DNA of 33,613 nucleotides from Streptomyces sp. SID14436 (GTDB taxonomy: Bacteria > Actinomycetota > Actinomycetes > Streptomycetales > Streptomycetaceae). The stretch covers positions 1 through 33,613 of the forward strand of contig NZ_JAAGMD010000625.1 in assembly GCF_010548465.1 (NCBI RefSeq). The letters run 5' to 3'. A model generated the notes under the pieces. That model worked only from the letters and a program-made list of their open reading frames with translations. It ran no database searches and was not told where the DNA came from. The position numbers were made by a program, and so were the translations under genes. Of this stretch, positions 6,923 to 16,487 are shown piece after piece. Numbering within the stretch: position 1 is the first letter of the stretch; each line of letters begins with the position of its first letter.

Positions 6923-7987
6923 TCAGGCGTTGCTGACGGCCACCCAGCGGTCCAGCACGCGCCGGGCGGCCCCCGAGTCGATCGCCTCGGCCGCCTGCTC
7001 CATCCCGGCGCGGATCTGCTCCGTGAGGGAGCCCGGTGCGGGCTCCAGCGCCACCAGGGCCGCCGCGGAGTTCAGCAGGACGGCGTCCCGCACCGGGCCG
7101 CGCTCGCCGTCCAGCAGCCGGCGGGCGATCTCCGCGTTGTAGGAGGCGTCGGCGCCGCGCAGCGCCGACACGTCGACGAGGTCCAGGCCGACGTCGCGCG
7201 GGTCGAAGACCTCCTCGGTGACCTTGCCGCCCCGGACCACCCAGACGTGGGAGGTGCCGGTGGTGGTCAGCTCGTCCAGGCCGTCGTCGCCGCGGAACAC
7301 CAGCGAGGAGTGGCCGCGTCCGGCGAACACCCCGGCCATGATGGGCGCCATCCGCGCATCGGCGACCCCGACCGCCTGCGCCTTCACCCGGGCCGGGTTG
7401 GCCAGCGGGCCGAGGAAGTTGAACACGGTGCGGATGCCCAGTTGGCCGCGGGCTGCCGCCACGTGGCGCAGCGCGGGGTGGAACTTCACCGCGAAGCAGA
7501 AGGTGATCCCGGCCTCCTCGGCGACCTCGGCGACCCGCCGCGGGGTCAGCTCCAGGTTGACGCCCAGCTTCTCCAGCACGTCGGAGGCGCCGGACGCGGA
7601 GGAGGCGGCCCGGTTGCCGTGCTTGACGACCTTCGCCCCGGTGCCGGCCACCACGATCGAGGACATGGTGGAGATGTTCACCGTCTTCGCGCCGTCGCCG
7701 CCGGTGCCGACGATGTCGACCGTGGCGCCGGGCACGTCGATCACGTTGGCGTGGTCGTAGAGCGCCCGGACGCAGCCGGTGATCTCCTCGACCGTCTCGC
7801 CCTTGGCCCGCAGGGACACCGCGAAACCGGCGATCTGCGCGTCGGTGGCCTCACCGCGCATGATCAGGTCCATCGCCCAGGCGGTGTCGTCGGCCGACAG
7901 GTCACGGCCCTCCAGCAGGCCGTTCAGCAGGGCGGGCCAGGAGCGGCCCGCCGCGGTGTCGCCTCCAGCGGGGGTCACAGCGCTCAT
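6923..7987 (-). CDS. trpD: Anthranilate phosphoribosyltransferase
   Basis: TrpD catalyses the second committed step of tryptophan synthesis, joining anthranilate to PRPP to give phosphoribosyl-anthranilate in the cytoplasm. The 354-aa length is normal. The PRPP-binding loop GTGGDGAKT (94-102) and the anthranilate/PRPP-site motif KHGNRAASS (122-130) are intact. The ATG at 7985-7987 has AGGAG 7 nt upstream. No other trp gene is adjacent, so it is an orphan member of the pathway, as usual in Streptomyces. It lies between the qcr terminator and its own terminator, so it is monocistronic. Confidence 0.97.
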   Translation of the reverse strand: MSAVTPAGGDTAAGRSWPALLNGLLEGRDLSADDTAWAMDLIMRGEATDAQIAGFAVSLRAKGETVEEITGCVRALYDHANVIDVPGATVDIVGTGGDGAKTVNISTMSSIVVAGTGAKVVKHGNRAASSASGASDVLEKLGVNLELTPRRVAEVAEEAGITFCFAVKFHPALRHVAAARGQLGIRTVFNFLGPLANPARVKAQAVGVADARMAPIMAGVFAGRGHSSLVFRGDDGLDELTTTGTSHVWVVRGGKVTEEVFDPRDVGLDLVDVSALRGADASYNAEIARRLLDGERGPVRDAVLLNSAAALVALEPAPGSLTEQIRAGMEQAAEAIDSGAARRVLDRWVAVSNA

Positions 7988-8047
7988 CAGCCGCTCCTGT
8001 TGTCGTCCTGCACGTCCGCTCCCACCCTATCCAGCGTCGGGCACGGC

Positions 8048-8082
8048 GAAGGCCCCCGTCCGAGTACCGGACGGGGGCCTTC
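8048..8082 (-). terminator. Terminator of the ctaE-qcrCAB operon
   Basis: A perfect 15-bp stem GAAGGCCCCCGTCCG and its complement with a 5-nt loop (AGTAC) lies 39 nt after the qcrB stop and upstream of trpD on the same strand. It is a strong GC-rich hairpin. Confidence 0.9.
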
Positions 8083-8121
8083 GACCGTGGTGTGGCGACT
8101 GTCGGTCAGCCGGAGCGGGGA

Positions 8122-9759
8122 TCAGTGGTGGCCGTGGCCGCTGGTGATCTCCTTGTACTCGTCGGCGGTCGGCTTCGGAATCTGGGACTCCTCGCCGTAG
8201 TAGGCCTTGCTGAGCTTGGCGCGCAGCTTCTCGGTGGCCTTGACCTTGCGCTCGACGCCGTTCTCGTCGACGGTCGGGCCGATCTCCGCCGGCTTGTACT
8301 GCTCGTGCGCGGTGAGCGTGTAGAGCTGCTCCTGGCTGAGCGGCTCGTGCACCTCGATGAACTCACCGTGCGGCAGGCGCTTGATGATGCCCGACTCGCG
8401 GCCGTGCAGCACCTTGTCCTTGTCGCGGCGCTGGAGGCCGAGGCAGATCCGCTTGGTGACGATGAACGCCACGACCGGGCCGAGGAAGAACCCGATGCGC
8501 ACGAACCAGGTGACCGCGTTGATCGACAGGTGGAAGTGCGTGGCGATGATGTCGTTACCGCCACCCACCAGCATGATCATGTAGGCGGTGACCCAGGCGA
8601 CACCGAAGGCGGTGCGGGTCGGGGCGTTGCGCGGGCGGTCCAGGATGTGGTGCTCGCGCTTGTCCCCGGTGATCCAGGACTCGATGAACGGGTAGAGCGC
8701 CAGGACCGCCAGGAACAGGCCGAACAGCAGCAGCGGGATGAACACGCCCAGGACCAGCGTGTGGCCCCAGAAGTTGATCTCCCAGCCCGGCATGGCGCGG
8801 ACCAGACCCTCGGCGAAGCCCATGTACCAGTCCGGCTGGGCGCCCGTCGAGACGAGGTCCGGCCGGTACGGTCCCAGGTTCCAGATCGGGTTGATCGTGA
8901 CCAGGCCGGCGACCAGCGAGATGAAGCCGAAGACCAGGAAGAAGAAGCCCCCGGCCTTGGCCATGTACACCGGCAGCAGCGGCATGCCGACGACGTTCTT
9001 GTTGGTCCGGCCGGGACCCGCGAACTGCGTGTGCTTGTGGTAGAAGACCAGGATCAGGTGGGCGACCACCAGACCCAGCATGATGCCCGGCAGCAGCAGG
9101 ATGTGGATCGAGTAGAACCGGGCGACGAAGTCCGTCCCCGGGAACTCCCCGCCGAACAGGAACATCGAGATGTACGTGCCGACGATCGGCACGGACAGGA
9201 TCGCGCCCTGCGTGAAGCGGACACCCGTACCGGACAGCAGGTCGTCCGGGAGCGAGTAGCCGGTGAAGCCGGTGAACATGCCCAGCACGAACAGCAGGAA
9301 GCCGAACAGCCAGTTGATCTCACGCGGCTTGCGGAACGCACCCGTGAAGAAGACGCGCATCATGTGCACGAACATGCCGGCCAGGAAGATGACCGCGGCC
9401 CAGTGGTGGATCTGCCGGATGAGCAGGCCACCGCGCACGTCGAAGCTGATGTCGAGGGTCGAGGCGTAGGCCTGCGACATCAGCTGGCCCTGCATCGGGA
9501 CGTAGCTGCCGTGGTACTCCACCTCGGCCATCGACGGGTGGAAGAACAGCGTCAGGTACACACCCGTGAGGATGATGATGATGAAGCTGTAGAGGCAGAT
9601 CTCACCGAGCATGAAGGACCAGTGGTCCGGGAAGATCTTCCGCATGTTGGCCTTGGCCAGGGAGTAGATCCCCAGCCGGCCGTCGGCCCAGTCGGCGACG
9701 CGCTCGCCGGCCGGCGCCTTCCCGCGAGAGCGGGAGTCGGTGGTCGTCGTGGTGCTCAT
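8122..9759 (-). CDS. qcrB: Cytochrome bcc complex, cytochrome b subunit
   Basis: QcrB (545 aa) oxidises menaquinol and passes electrons to the Rieske centre and the b hemes, pumping protons across the membrane. The heme-b histidine pairs are H118/H132 (RQIHHW and FVHMMR) and H219/H234 (IHILLLPG and VVAHL). The quinol-site motif appears as PDWY (in AQPDWYMGF) rather than mitochondrial PEWY. About nine membrane helices are visible. The long hydrophilic C-terminal tail (about 430-545) is typical of actinobacterial QcrB. The ATG at 9757-9759 overlaps the qcrA stop by 4 nt (ATGA). Last gene of the ctaE-qcrCAB operon. This subunit is the target of Q203-type inhibitors in mycobacteria. Confidence 0.97.
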   Translation of the reverse strand: MSTTTTTDSRSRGKAPAGERVADWADGRLGIYSLAKANMRKIFPDHWSFMLGEICLYSFIIIILTGVYLTLFFHPSMAEVEYHGSYVPMQGQLMSQAYASTLDISFDVRGGLLIRQIHHWAAVIFLAGMFVHMMRVFFTGAFRKPREINWLFGFLLFVLGMFTGFTGYSLPDDLLSGTGVRFTQGAILSVPIVGTYISMFLFGGEFPGTDFVARFYSIHILLLPGIMLGLVVAHLILVFYHKHTQFAGPGRTNKNVVGMPLLPVYMAKAGGFFFLVFGFISLVAGLVTINPIWNLGPYRPDLVSTGAQPDWYMGFAEGLVRAMPGWEINFWGHTLVLGVFIPLLLFGLFLAVLALYPFIESWITGDKREHHILDRPRNAPTRTAFGVAWVTAYMIMLVGGGNDIIATHFHLSINAVTWFVRIGFFLGPVVAFIVTKRICLGLQRRDKDKVLHGRESGIIKRLPHGEFIEVHEPLSQEQLYTLTAHEQYKPAEIGPTVDENGVERKVKATEKLRAKLSKAYYGEESQIPKPTADEYKEITSGHGHH

Positions 9760-10814
9760 CCGCGCTCCCAGAATGAAGGGCCGACGGGCTCGTCGAAGTC
9801 GCTGTGCGCTTCGAGGTAACCCTCGTCGTTCACGCCGATGCGCAGCTGCGGCAGCGCGTGACCGGCGGGACCGAAGATCACCTTGGCGCCGTCGGAGAGA
9901 TCGAAGGTGGACTGGTGGCAGGGGCACAGCGCGTGGTGCGTCTGCTGCTCGTACAGCGAGATCGGGCAACCGACGTGGGTGCAGATCTTCGAGTACGCGA
10001 GGATCCCCTCGTGCGACCACTCGAGAGCGCGCTTGTCCTTGATGTTCTCCGGCTGGATCCGGACGAGCATCAGCGCGGCCTTGGCGATCTCGTTCTGGAA
10101 CCCGTGGTCGTGCGGGTCCAGGCCCTCGGGCTGGGCGAAGACGAGCGAGCCGACGATGATGTCGGACGGGCGCAGCGGCTCGTTGGTGTTCTGGTTGATG
10201 AGCAGCTTGCCCTTCGACCAGGCGGTGTGACGCAGCTTGTCCTCGGGCAGCGGGCCGAGGTCGCGCAGCAGCACGACGCCGGACAGCGGGAAGAGGGCCA
10301 GCGCGCCGAACATGGTGTTGCGGATGAGCTTGCGACGGCCGAGGTCCGACTCCTTGGCGCCCTGCCGGAAGTCGTCCATGACCTTGGCCTTGACGTCCGG
10401 CGCGGCCTGGATCGGGTGCCGTTCGTCGGTGAGCTCCACGTCCGACATCAGGGTGCGGGCCCAGTGGACGGCGCCCGCGCCGATGGCGAACAGCGCGATG
10501 CCGAGCGTCACACCGAGCGCGAGGTTCAGGGCGCTGATGTGGCCCAGCATCCAGACGTAGACGATCTTGTCGACCGGGATCGCCACGAACGCGGCGATGA
10601 AGCCGATGGTCGCCAGCATCGACACCGTGAACAGCAGGGCCACCGTGCGCTCGGACCGCTTGGCGGCCCGCTCGTCGATGTCCTGGATCCGGTGCTCGTG
10701 GGGCGGCAGCCCCGGGTCGGCGAACGGGTCCTTCTGGTCCGCGACGCCGACCGCGCCGTGAGCGGTGTCCTGCGCGGTGGGCAGGTTCTCTTCGGGAATG
10801 TCTTGGCTACTCAT
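9756..10814 (-). CDS. qcrA: Cytochrome bcc complex, Rieske iron-sulfur subunit
   Basis: QcrA (352 aa) carries the [2Fe-2S] cluster that takes the first electron from menaquinol and hands it to QcrC. The cluster ligands are C278/H280 (CTHVGC) and C297/H300 (CPCHQSTF), with C283 and C299 positioned for the structural disulfide. Three hydrophobic segments (about 57-80, 88-118, 168-185) precede the Rieske domain. This matches the actinobacterial form with three helices, unlike the single helix of mitochondria. The start is the ATG at 10812-10814, overlapping the qcrC stop by 4 nt (ATGA), and its stop overlaps qcrB by 4 nt. Confidence 0.97.
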   Translation of the reverse strand: MSSQDIPEENLPTAQDTAHGAVGVADQKDPFADPGLPPHEHRIQDIDERAAKRSERTVALLFTVSMLATIGFIAAFVAIPVDKIVYVWMLGHISALNLALGVTLGIALFAIGAGAVHWARTLMSDVELTDERHPIQAAPDVKAKVMDDFRQGAKESDLGRRKLIRNTMFGALALFPLSGVVLLRDLGPLPEDKLRHTAWSKGKLLINQNTNEPLRPSDIIVGSLVFAQPEGLDPHDHGFQNEIAKAALMLVRIQPENIKDKRALEWSHEGILAYSKICTHVGCPISLYEQQTHHALCPCHQSTFDLSDGAKVIFGPAGHALPQLRIGVNDEGYLEAHSDFDEPVGPSFWERG

Positions 10815-11623
10815 GACTTCTTGGCCTTTGCGGTCCGAGCGGCGACCCACACAGCGACGGCGATCAGTCCGCCGAGGCCGAAGACCCAGCCGAAGAGGCC
10901 CTCGGCGACCGGGCCCAGCGAGCCGAGCGCCAGGCCGCCCGGGCTCTCGGAGTCGTCGCTGTTGACCTCCTGGAGGTACGCGATGATGTCCTTCTTGTTC
11001 TGCACCGTCAGCACGCTGTCGGGGAACGACGGCATGTTCTGCGGGCCGGTGAGCATGGCCTGGTACACGTGCTTCGGGTCGACGTCCTCGAGGTCCGGAG
11101 CGTACTTGCCGTGCGTCAGGGCGCCACCCTTACCGGTGAAGTTGTGGCACTGCGCGCAGTTGGTGCGGAACAGTTCGCCGCCCTTGGCGATGTCGGCGCC
11201 CTGGGGGCCGTACTCCTCCTCCGTCGGGACGGCGGGACCGGCACCCAGCGAGGCGACGTAGGCGGCCAGCTGGTCGATCTCGGCCTGGCTGTACACCGCC
11301 GGCTTGCGCGGCGCCTGAGCGCTCTGCGAGGTGGCGGCCGGCATGCGGCCGGTGGCCACCTGGAAGTCCACGGCCGCGGCGCCCACGCCCACCAGGCTCG
11401 GCCCGTCGGAGGTCCCCTGACCGCCGGTGCCGTGGCAGCTGGCGCAGCCGACCGCGTAGAGCTTCTTTCCCTCCTCGATGGTGAGGGACTGGGCGGTTTC
11501 TTCGGCCTGCGCCTTGTCCGCGGGCGCGAACACGGCGTACAGCCCCCCGGTGCATGCCAGCGCGAGGAGGAGAACCACGAGCGCCGCCAACGGGTGGCGT
11601 CGTCGTGCGGAGAGCTTTTTCAC
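10811..11623 (-). CDS. qcrC: Cytochrome bcc complex, diheme cytochrome c subunit
   Basis: QcrC (270 aa) is the diheme c-type cytochrome that replaces soluble cytochrome c and passes electrons directly to CtaC in the bcc-aa3 supercomplex. Two heme-c motifs are present, C60-ASCH and C156-AQCH; M94 and M197 are likely sixth ligands. The N-terminus (11-34) is a signal anchor and the C-terminus (245-262) is a membrane helix with basic residues after it. So the hemes face outside. The start is a GTG at 11621-11623 with a weak RBS. It lies 80 nt after the ctaE stop and overlaps qcrA by 4 nt. Confidence 0.97.
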   Translation of the reverse strand: MKKLSARRRHPLAALVVLLLALACTGGLYAVFAPADKAQAEETAQSLTIEEGKKLYAVGCASCHGTGGQGTSDGPSLVGVGAAAVDFQVATGRMPAATSQSAQAPRKPAVYSQAEIDQLAAYVASLGAGPAVPTEEEYGPQGADIAKGGELFRTNCAQCHNFTGKGGALTHGKYAPDLEDVDPKHVYQAMLTGPQNMPSFPDSVLTVQNKKDIIAYLQEVNSDDSESPGGLALGSLGPVAEGLFGWVFGLGGLIAVAVWVAARTAKAKKS

Positions 11624-11703
11624 GGATTACCCCGGTGTCAGGATCTTCTGCGTCGATGCTTCTGGTTGGTGCGCGTCAGGAGCGCGCGCGGTGATGAGCC
11701 CGG

Positions 11704-12315
11704 CTACTTGATCATGTAGATCGTCGCGAACAGACCGATCCAGACGACATCGACGAAGTGCCAGTAGTAGGACACGACGATGGCGGCTGTGGCCTGATCG
11801 TGGGTGAACCTCCGAGCGGCATAGGTCCGGCCCAGGACCAGCAGGAAGGCGAAGAGTCCGCCCGTCACGTGCAGGCCGTGGAAGCCGGTGGTCAGGTAGA
11901 ACACCGAGCCGTACGGGTCGGAGCTGAGGGACAGGCCCTCGTGCTTGACCAGCTCGGTGTACTCGACGATCTGACCGCCGATGAAGACCGATCCCATGAT
12001 GAAGGTGACGATGAACCACATCCGGAGCTTCTTCACGTCACCGCGCTCGGCGGCGAAGACGCCGAGCTGACAGGTGAGCGAGGAGAGCACCAGGATCGTG
12101 GTGTTCGTCGCCGCGAACGGGAAGTTCAGCGTGTCGGCCTTCTCCGTCCAGAAGTCTGGTCCGGTCACCGATCGCAGGGTGAAGTACATCGCGAAGAGGG
12201 CCGCGAAGAACATCAGCTCGGAACTCAGCCAGATGATGGTTCCGACGCTGGTGAGGTTCGGTCGGTTGACCGACGGGTGCGCGTGCCCGGTATCTACTGT
12301 CGTTGCTGTCGCCAC
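11704..12315 (-). CDS. ctaE: Cytochrome c oxidase subunit III
   Basis: CtaE (203 aa from GTG) is the multi-helix subunit III of the aa3 oxidase; it stabilises the active site and proton uptake. Five hydrophobic helices fit the short bacterial form. [10 protein letters not shown] and [15 protein letters not shown] are typical subunit III segments. The open frame extends further upstream, but the start is put at the GTG at 12313-12315 because the conserved protein begins just after it. CATAAT (12322-12327) ends 6 nt before that GTG, predicting a leaderless mRNA. First gene of ctaE-qcrCAB. A perfect palindrome covers its -10 region. Confidence 0.93.
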   Translation of the reverse strand: MATATTVDTGHAHPSVNRPNLTSVGTIIWLSSELMFFAALFAMYFTLRSVTGPDFWTEKADTLNFPFAATNTTILVLSSLTCQLGVFAAERGDVKKLRMWFIVTFIMGSVFIGGQIVEYTELVKHEGLSLSSDPYGSVFYLTTGFHGLHVTGGLFAFLLVLGRTYAARRFTHDQATAAIVVSYYWHFVDVVWIGLFATIYMIK

Positions 12316-12316
12316 G

Positions 12317-12331
12317 CCGACATTATGTCGG
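12317..12331. promoter_or_regulatory. Perfect 15-bp palindrome over the ctaE promoter (candidate operator)
   Basis: CCGACAT-T-ATGTCGG has two perfect 7-bp arms around one central base. It contains the predicted -10 hexamer of ctaE (CATAAT on the minus strand, 12322-12327), 6 nt before the start codon. It does not match Rex or DevR sites I know. A dimeric repressor bound here would block the respiratory operon. Confidence 0.55.
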
Positions 12332-12427
12332 TCGCTTATCCCGCCCTCACCCCGGGGGGTGCCGTTCGGAGTGTCCGCCCCTCCTGGACTGCCCGGATGG
12401 CCCATCGAAGCCCTGTCCGAACCGGTG

Positions 12428-12454
12428 TTGACGAGCGGCCCGAAGGGGTAGCAT
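12428..12454 (+). promoter_or_regulatory. Possible promoter of the pseudo-receiver gene
   Basis: TTGACG (12428-12433) and TAGCAT (12449-12454) resemble vegetative -35 and -10 elements but are only 15 nt apart, shorter than usual. They lie 61 nt before the ATG at 12516. Confidence 0.4.
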
Positions 12455-12515
12455 CCGCGCCATCGGGACCCGATGTCCCCGACGAGGCTGCCCTCTCTCG
12501 GAGTGTGGAGGAACC

Positions 12516-12917
12516 ATGCAGGCGACCGCCACGGTGCTGGTCTACAGCGACAACGCCAACACGCGGGAGCAGGTGCGGCTCGCCACCGGCCGGCGGCCCG
12601 CCCCGGACGTGCCCGTCGTGGAGTTCGTGGAGTGCGCGACCCAGGCCGCCGTGATCAAGGAGCTGGAGCACGGCGGCATCGACGTCTGCGTGCTGGACGG
12701 CGAGGCGGTGCCCATCGGCGGCATGGGGCTGTCCAAGCAGATCAAGGACGAGATCTTCAACAGCCCGCCGGTGCTGCTGCTCATCGGACGGCCCCTGGAC
12801 GCCTGGCTGGCCACCTGGAGCCGTGCGGAGGCCGCTGTGACGCTCCCGGTGGAGCCGGTGGAGTTCGCCTCGGCCCTGGCGTCCCTGCTGCGGCAGAAGC
12901 GGCTGCAGAGCGCCTGA
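12516..12917 (+). CDS. Receiver-like protein lacking key phosphorylation residues (pseudo-receiver)
   Basis: This 133-aa single-domain protein has the beta/alpha pattern of a CheY-like receiver: [10 protein letters not shown] at the N-terminus and DVCVLDGEA with D61 at the phosphoacceptor place. The conserved Ser/Thr after the fourth strand is replaced (VLLLIGRP) and the Lys of the usual K-P motif is replaced (TLPVEP). Phosphorylation switching is therefore doubtful. There is no output domain or adjacent kinase. TGGAGGAACC-ATG gives a good RBS. It is divergent from ctaE with about 200 nt between, so it may share regulation with the oxidase genes. Function unknown; a conserved actinobacterial partner of respiration is a guess. 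Confidence 0.8.
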   Translation: MQATATVLVYSDNANTREQVRLATGRRPAPDVPVVEFVECATQAAVIKELEHGGIDVCVLDGEAVPIGGMGLSKQIKDEIFNSPPVLLLIGRPLDAWLATWSRAEAAVTLPVEPVEFASALASLLRQKRLQSA

Positions 12918-12924
12918 GGGGCGT

Positions 12925-12949
12925 CCGGGGGCCCTTGAAGGGCCTCCGG
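12925..12949. terminator. Bidirectional terminator between convergent genes
   Basis: The core GCCCTTGAAGGGC is flanked by CCGG arms, giving an imperfect stem between the stops at 12917 (+) and 12954 (-). Confidence 0.55.
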
Positions 12950-12953
12950 GGCC

Positions 12954-14216
12954 TCACACCGACTGGGGGCGCAGCCGGGCCTGTTCCTGCGGTCCCGCGG
13001 ACTGCGGGTTGCCGGTCACCAGGGCGCTGCCCTCGCGCCACTGGGCCCAGGTGAGGTTCCAGTCGCCGAAGCCGTTGCCGAACGGCTCCATGGTGTCGCC
13101 GTCGGAGTTCACGACCTCGACGAGGTCGCCCTCCCGGACGGTGTCGAAGAACCACTGGGCGTTGTCGGTGCTCATCCCGACGCAGCCGTGGCTGACGTTG
13201 GCGTAGCCCTGGGAGCCGACGGACCAGGGGGCGGCGTGCACGTACTCGCCGCTCCAGGTGACGCGGGTGGCGAAGCGCACGTCGAGGTCGTAGGACTCGG
13301 AGGAGCCCTCGGCGATGCCGACGGTGCTGCTGCGCATGCGTACGTAGGGTTCCTTGGCGAGCACCACCTTGACGCCGTTGCGGGTCTCGAAGCCCGGCTT
13401 GCCGGTGGTGACGGGGATCGACTTGACCTCTTCGCCGTTCTTGTACACCGTCAGCCGGTGGGAGGCCGCGTCGGTCACGGCTATGACCCGGTCGCCGGTG
13501 CTGAACGTCAGCGGCTCGGCCTTGCCGCCGCGCAGGCGGTCGTTGACCTTGATGCCCTCCAGGTTGCTGCGGACCCGCACGGTGGCGTTGGCGGGCCAGT
13601 AGTCCTGGGGGCGGTAGTGCAGCTTCTTGTCGTCCACCCAGTGCCAGGCGCCGCTCACCGCGGGGGTGGACTCGACCTTGAGGGCGCGTTCCACCACGGC
13701 CCGCTGCGCGGGGTCCTTCACGGGCGTGTTGAGCTCGGCGGTGACGGGCTGGCCGACGCCGTAGGTGCCGGCCTTCGGGCCGAAGGTGACGCCCAGGCGC
13801 TTGGTCGTGGTGGGCTTGCCGGTGGTGAAGGTGAGGACCTTGCGGCCGGGGGCGCCGTCCTCGTCCTCCGTGCTCACCCGCACCGTGTAGGCGGCGTCGG
13901 CGGCGAGCGGCGAGGTGCTGTGCCAGCGGCTGCCGTCGGCGGCGAGTTCGCCGGCCAGGTAGCGGCCCGCGGCGTCGACGGCGGTGACGTCCGTGATGCG
14001 GCCGCCGGAGTCCTCGGCGACGATCTCGAGCGGCTTGTCGGGGTCGGCCGTCCGGTTGTCGCCCTTGGGGCCGTTGAAGGAGATCTGGTCCGCCGCGTCG
14101 TAGGGCTCGGCGGACAGCGGGTTGCCGTCGGAGGAGCAGCCGGTGACGCCCGCACCGAGGGCGATCACCAGCAGCGTGCAGCCGACGACGGTGCGGATGC
14201 GCGGGTCGTGTCTCAT
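12954..14216 (-). CDS. L,D-transpeptidase lipoprotein (YkuD family)
   Basis: This 420-aa lipoprotein would form 3-3 crosslinks in peptidoglycan or attach to it outside the membrane. The signal has a lipobox VTGC with C27. Ig-like/bacterial immunoglobulin domains (about 60-240) precede the YkuD domain (245-372), as in mycobacterial LdtMt2. Catalytic residues are H327 (YVHAAP), H343 and C345 in SHGCVGMS. A short C-terminal extension with several Trp follows. The ATG at 14214-14216 has only a weak GAGG just upstream. It sits between the two respiratory operons but is a separate unit, bounded by hairpins on both sides. Confidence 0.95.
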   Translation of the reverse strand: MRHDPRIRTVVGCTLLVIALGAGVTGCSSDGNPLSAEPYDAADQISFNGPKGDNRTADPDKPLEIVAEDSGGRITDVTAVDAAGRYLAGELAADGSRWHSTSPLAADAAYTVRVSTEDEDGAPGRKVLTFTTGKPTTTKRLGVTFGPKAGTYGVGQPVTAELNTPVKDPAQRAVVERALKVESTPAVSGAWHWVDDKKLHYRPQDYWPANATVRVRSNLEGIKVNDRLRGGKAEPLTFSTGDRVIAVTDAASHRLTVYKNGEEVKSIPVTTGKPGFETRNGVKVVLAKEPYVRMRSSTVGIAEGSSESYDLDVRFATRVTWSGEYVHAAPWSVGSQGYANVSHGCVGMSTDNAQWFFDTVREGDLVEVVNSDGDTMEPFGNGFGDWNLTWAQWREGSALVTGNPQSAGPQEQARLRPQSV

Positions 14217-14294
14217 GACCTCACGCTAGGGAGCCGCGTCAACCACGGCGCGCTGGGCGCCTCGAACGAGTGACGTGTATTGCGGCAGACGCAG

Positions 14295-14330
14295 GGGGCC
14301 CGGACGCTCCTGACGGAGTGTCCGGGCCCC
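14295..14330 (-). terminator. Terminator of the ctaCDF operon
   Basis: A 16-bp stem (GGGGCCCGGACGCTCC with its complement, one G-T pair) with a 4-nt loop lies 26 nt after the ctaF stop. It is GC-rich without a T-run. Confidence 0.88.
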
Positions 14331-14355
14331 TGAGTGCCTCGCGCGTGGTACGGGA

Positions 14356-14754
14356 CTACTGGGTGCGGTTCTCACCGCGGTAGTACTCGAAGGTCCAGCC
14401 CCAGATGCCGGCCACGATGAGCGGGATGGAGAAGTACATCAGCCACCAGCCCACGGCGATCGCCGCGAAGCCGAAGGCACCGCCGAGCGCCAGGAACAGC
14501 GGCTGCCAGCTGTGCGGGCTGAAGAACCCGACCTCGCCGGCGTCGTCCGCGACGTCCGCTTCCTTGTTGTCCTGCGGACCGGCGTCGACCCGCTTGGCCG
14601 TGAAGCCCAGGTAGAAGCCGATCATCACGGCCAGGCCGAACGCCAGGAAGAGGGCTGTGGTGCCGACCGCTTCCTTGGACCACACACCGTAGACGATCGC
14701 CACGATGAGCAGGAAGACGCTCAGCCACATGAACATCTTGCCCTGGATCTTCAC
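14356..14754 (-). CDS. ctaF: Cytochrome c oxidase subunit IV (actinobacterial type)
   Basis: CtaF (132 aa) is the small four-helix subunit of the actinobacterial aa3 oxidase, required for assembly of the enzyme in mycobacteria. Two hydrophobic hairpins are seen (8-25/32-52 and 84-105/107-122), joined by an acidic loop, with a basic/polar C-terminus. It starts with GTG at 14752-14754, overlapping the ctaD stop by 4 nt (GTGA), and has AAGGAGG about 8 nt upstream. It is last in ctaC-ctaD-ctaF and followed by a strong terminator. Confidence 0.95.
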   Translation of the reverse strand: MKIQGKMFMWLSVFLLIVAIVYGVWSKEAVGTTALFLAFGLAVMIGFYLGFTAKRVDAGPQDNKEADVADDAGEVGFFSPHSWQPLFLALGGAFGFAAIAVGWWLMYFSIPLIVAGIWGWTFEYYRGENRTQ

Positions 14755-16487
14755 TTGCCGGCCTCCTTGCCGCCGGAGAGGGCCTTCTCTCCCTGACCGA
14801 CGTTCTCGAGCTCGTCGAGGGCGGCGATCTCCGGGTGGTGCAGGTCGAAGGCCGGGGATTCACTGCGGATGCGCGGCAGCGTGAGGAAGTTGTGCCGCGG
14901 CGGCGGGCAGGAGGTGGCCCACTCCAGGGAGCGGCCGTAGCCCCACGGGTCGTCGACGCCGACCGGCTTGCCGTACTTCGCCGTCTTCCAGACGTTGTAG
15001 AAGAACGGCAGCAGCGACATGCCCAGCAGGAACGAGGCGATCGTGGAGACCGTGTTCAGGGCGGTGAAGCCGTCGGCGGCGAGGTAGTCCGAGTAGCGGC
15101 GCGGCATGCCCTCGGCGCCCAGCCAGTGCTGGACGAGGAACGTGCCGTGGAAGCCGACGAACAGCGTCCAGAACGTGATCTTGCCGAGCCGCTCGTCGAG
15201 CATCTTGCCGGTGAACTTGGGCCACCAGAAGTGGAAGCCCGCGAACATCGCGAACACCACGGTGCCGAAGACGACGTAGTGGAAGTGCGCCACCACGAAG
15301 TAGGAGTCCGTCACGTGGAAGTCCAGCGGCGGCGACGCCAGGATGACGCCGGTCAGACCACCGAAGAGGAAGGTGACCAGGAAGCCCACCGACCACAGCA
15401 TCGGCGTCTCGAAGCTCAGCGAGCCCCGCCACATGGTGCCGACCCAGTTGAAGAACTTCACACCGGTCGGGACCGCGATGAGGAAGGTCATGAAGGAGAA
15501 GAACGGGAGCAGCACACCGCCCGTGGCGTACATGTGGTGCGCCCACACCGTCACCGACAGACCGGCGATCGCGATCGTGGCGCCGACCAGGCCCATGTAG
15601 CCGAAGATCGGCTTGCGGGAGAAGACCGGGACGATCTCACTGACGATGCCGAAGAACGGCAGCGCGATGATGTAGACCTCGGGGTGACCGAAGAACCAGA
15701 ACAGGTGCTGCCACAGCAGCGCCCCGCCGTTGGTCGGGTCGAAGATGTGTGCCCCGAACTTCCGGTCCACCTCCAGCGCGAGCAGCGCGGCCGCCAGCAC
15801 CGGGAAGGCGAGCAGGACCAGGACACCGGTCAGCAGCACGTTCCAGGTGAAGATCGGCAGCCGGAACATGGTGAGTCCCGGTGCGCGCATGCAGATGATC
15901 GTGGTGATGAAGTTGACCGAGCCGAGGATGGTGCCGAAGCCCTGGAAGGCCAGGCCCATGATCCACAGGTCGGAGCCGAGGCCCGGGGAGCGGATCGCGT
16001 CCGAGAGCGGGGCGTAACCGGTCCAGCCGAAGCTGGCCGCGCCGTCCGGCGTGAGGAAGCCGGCCAGCGCGATCAGCGAGCCGAACAGGTAGAGCCAGTA
16101 GGCGAACATGTTCAGCCGCGGGAACGCCACGTCGGGCGCCCCGATCTGCAGCGGCATGATCCAGTTCGCGAAACCGACGAACAGCGGGGTGGCGAACATC
16201 AGCAGCATGAGCGTGCCATGCATGGTGAACGCCTGGTTGAACTGCTCGTTCGACAGGATCTGCAGGCCCGGGCGGGCCAGTTCGGCGCGCATGACCAGCG
16301 CCATGATGCCGCCGATGACGAAGAAGATGAACGACGTCGTCAGGTACATCGTGCCGATGGTCTTGTGGTCGGTGGTCGTCAGCCACTTGACCACGACGCT
16401 GCCCGGCCGCTTGCTGCGGACCGGCAACTCGCTCTCGTAGGAGCCCTCGGCCGCCGTGACGCCCTGGGGTTCGTTGATGATGCTCAC
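14751..16487 (-). CDS. ctaD: Cytochrome c oxidase subunit I
   Basis: CtaD (578 aa) is the catalytic subunit of the aa3 oxidase. It reduces oxygen at the heme a3-CuB centre and pumps protons. Visible ligands are H90 for heme a, H268 with Y272 in FGHPEVY (the His-Tyr crosslink pair), H317/H318 for CuB, and H401/H403 in AHFHY for hemes a3 and a. Twelve membrane helices fit the length. The GTG at 16485-16487 is the start: it overlaps the ctaC stop (GTGA) and follows GGGAGG. The longer open frame upstream is inside ctaC. Electrons arrive from CtaC, encoded just before. Confidence 0.97.
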   Translation of the reverse strand: MSIINEPQGVTAAEGSYESELPVRSKRPGSVVVKWLTTTDHKTIGTMYLTTSFIFFVIGGIMALVMRAELARPGLQILSNEQFNQAFTMHGTLMLLMFATPLFVGFANWIMPLQIGAPDVAFPRLNMFAYWLYLFGSLIALAGFLTPDGAASFGWTGYAPLSDAIRSPGLGSDLWIMGLAFQGFGTILGSVNFITTIICMRAPGLTMFRLPIFTWNVLLTGVLVLLAFPVLAAALLALEVDRKFGAHIFDPTNGGALLWQHLFWFFGHPEVYIIALPFFGIVSEIVPVFSRKPIFGYMGLVGATIAIAGLSVTVWAHHMYATGGVLLPFFSFMTFLIAVPTGVKFFNWVGTMWRGSLSFETPMLWSVGFLVTFLFGGLTGVILASPPLDFHVTDSYFVVAHFHYVVFGTVVFAMFAGFHFWWPKFTGKMLDERLGKITFWTLFVGFHGTFLVQHWLGAEGMPRRYSDYLAADGFTALNTVSTIASFLLGMSLLPFFYNVWKTAKYGKPVGVDDPWGYGRSLEWATSCPPPRHNFLTLPRIRSESPAFDLHHPEIAALDELENVGQGEKALSGGKEAGK

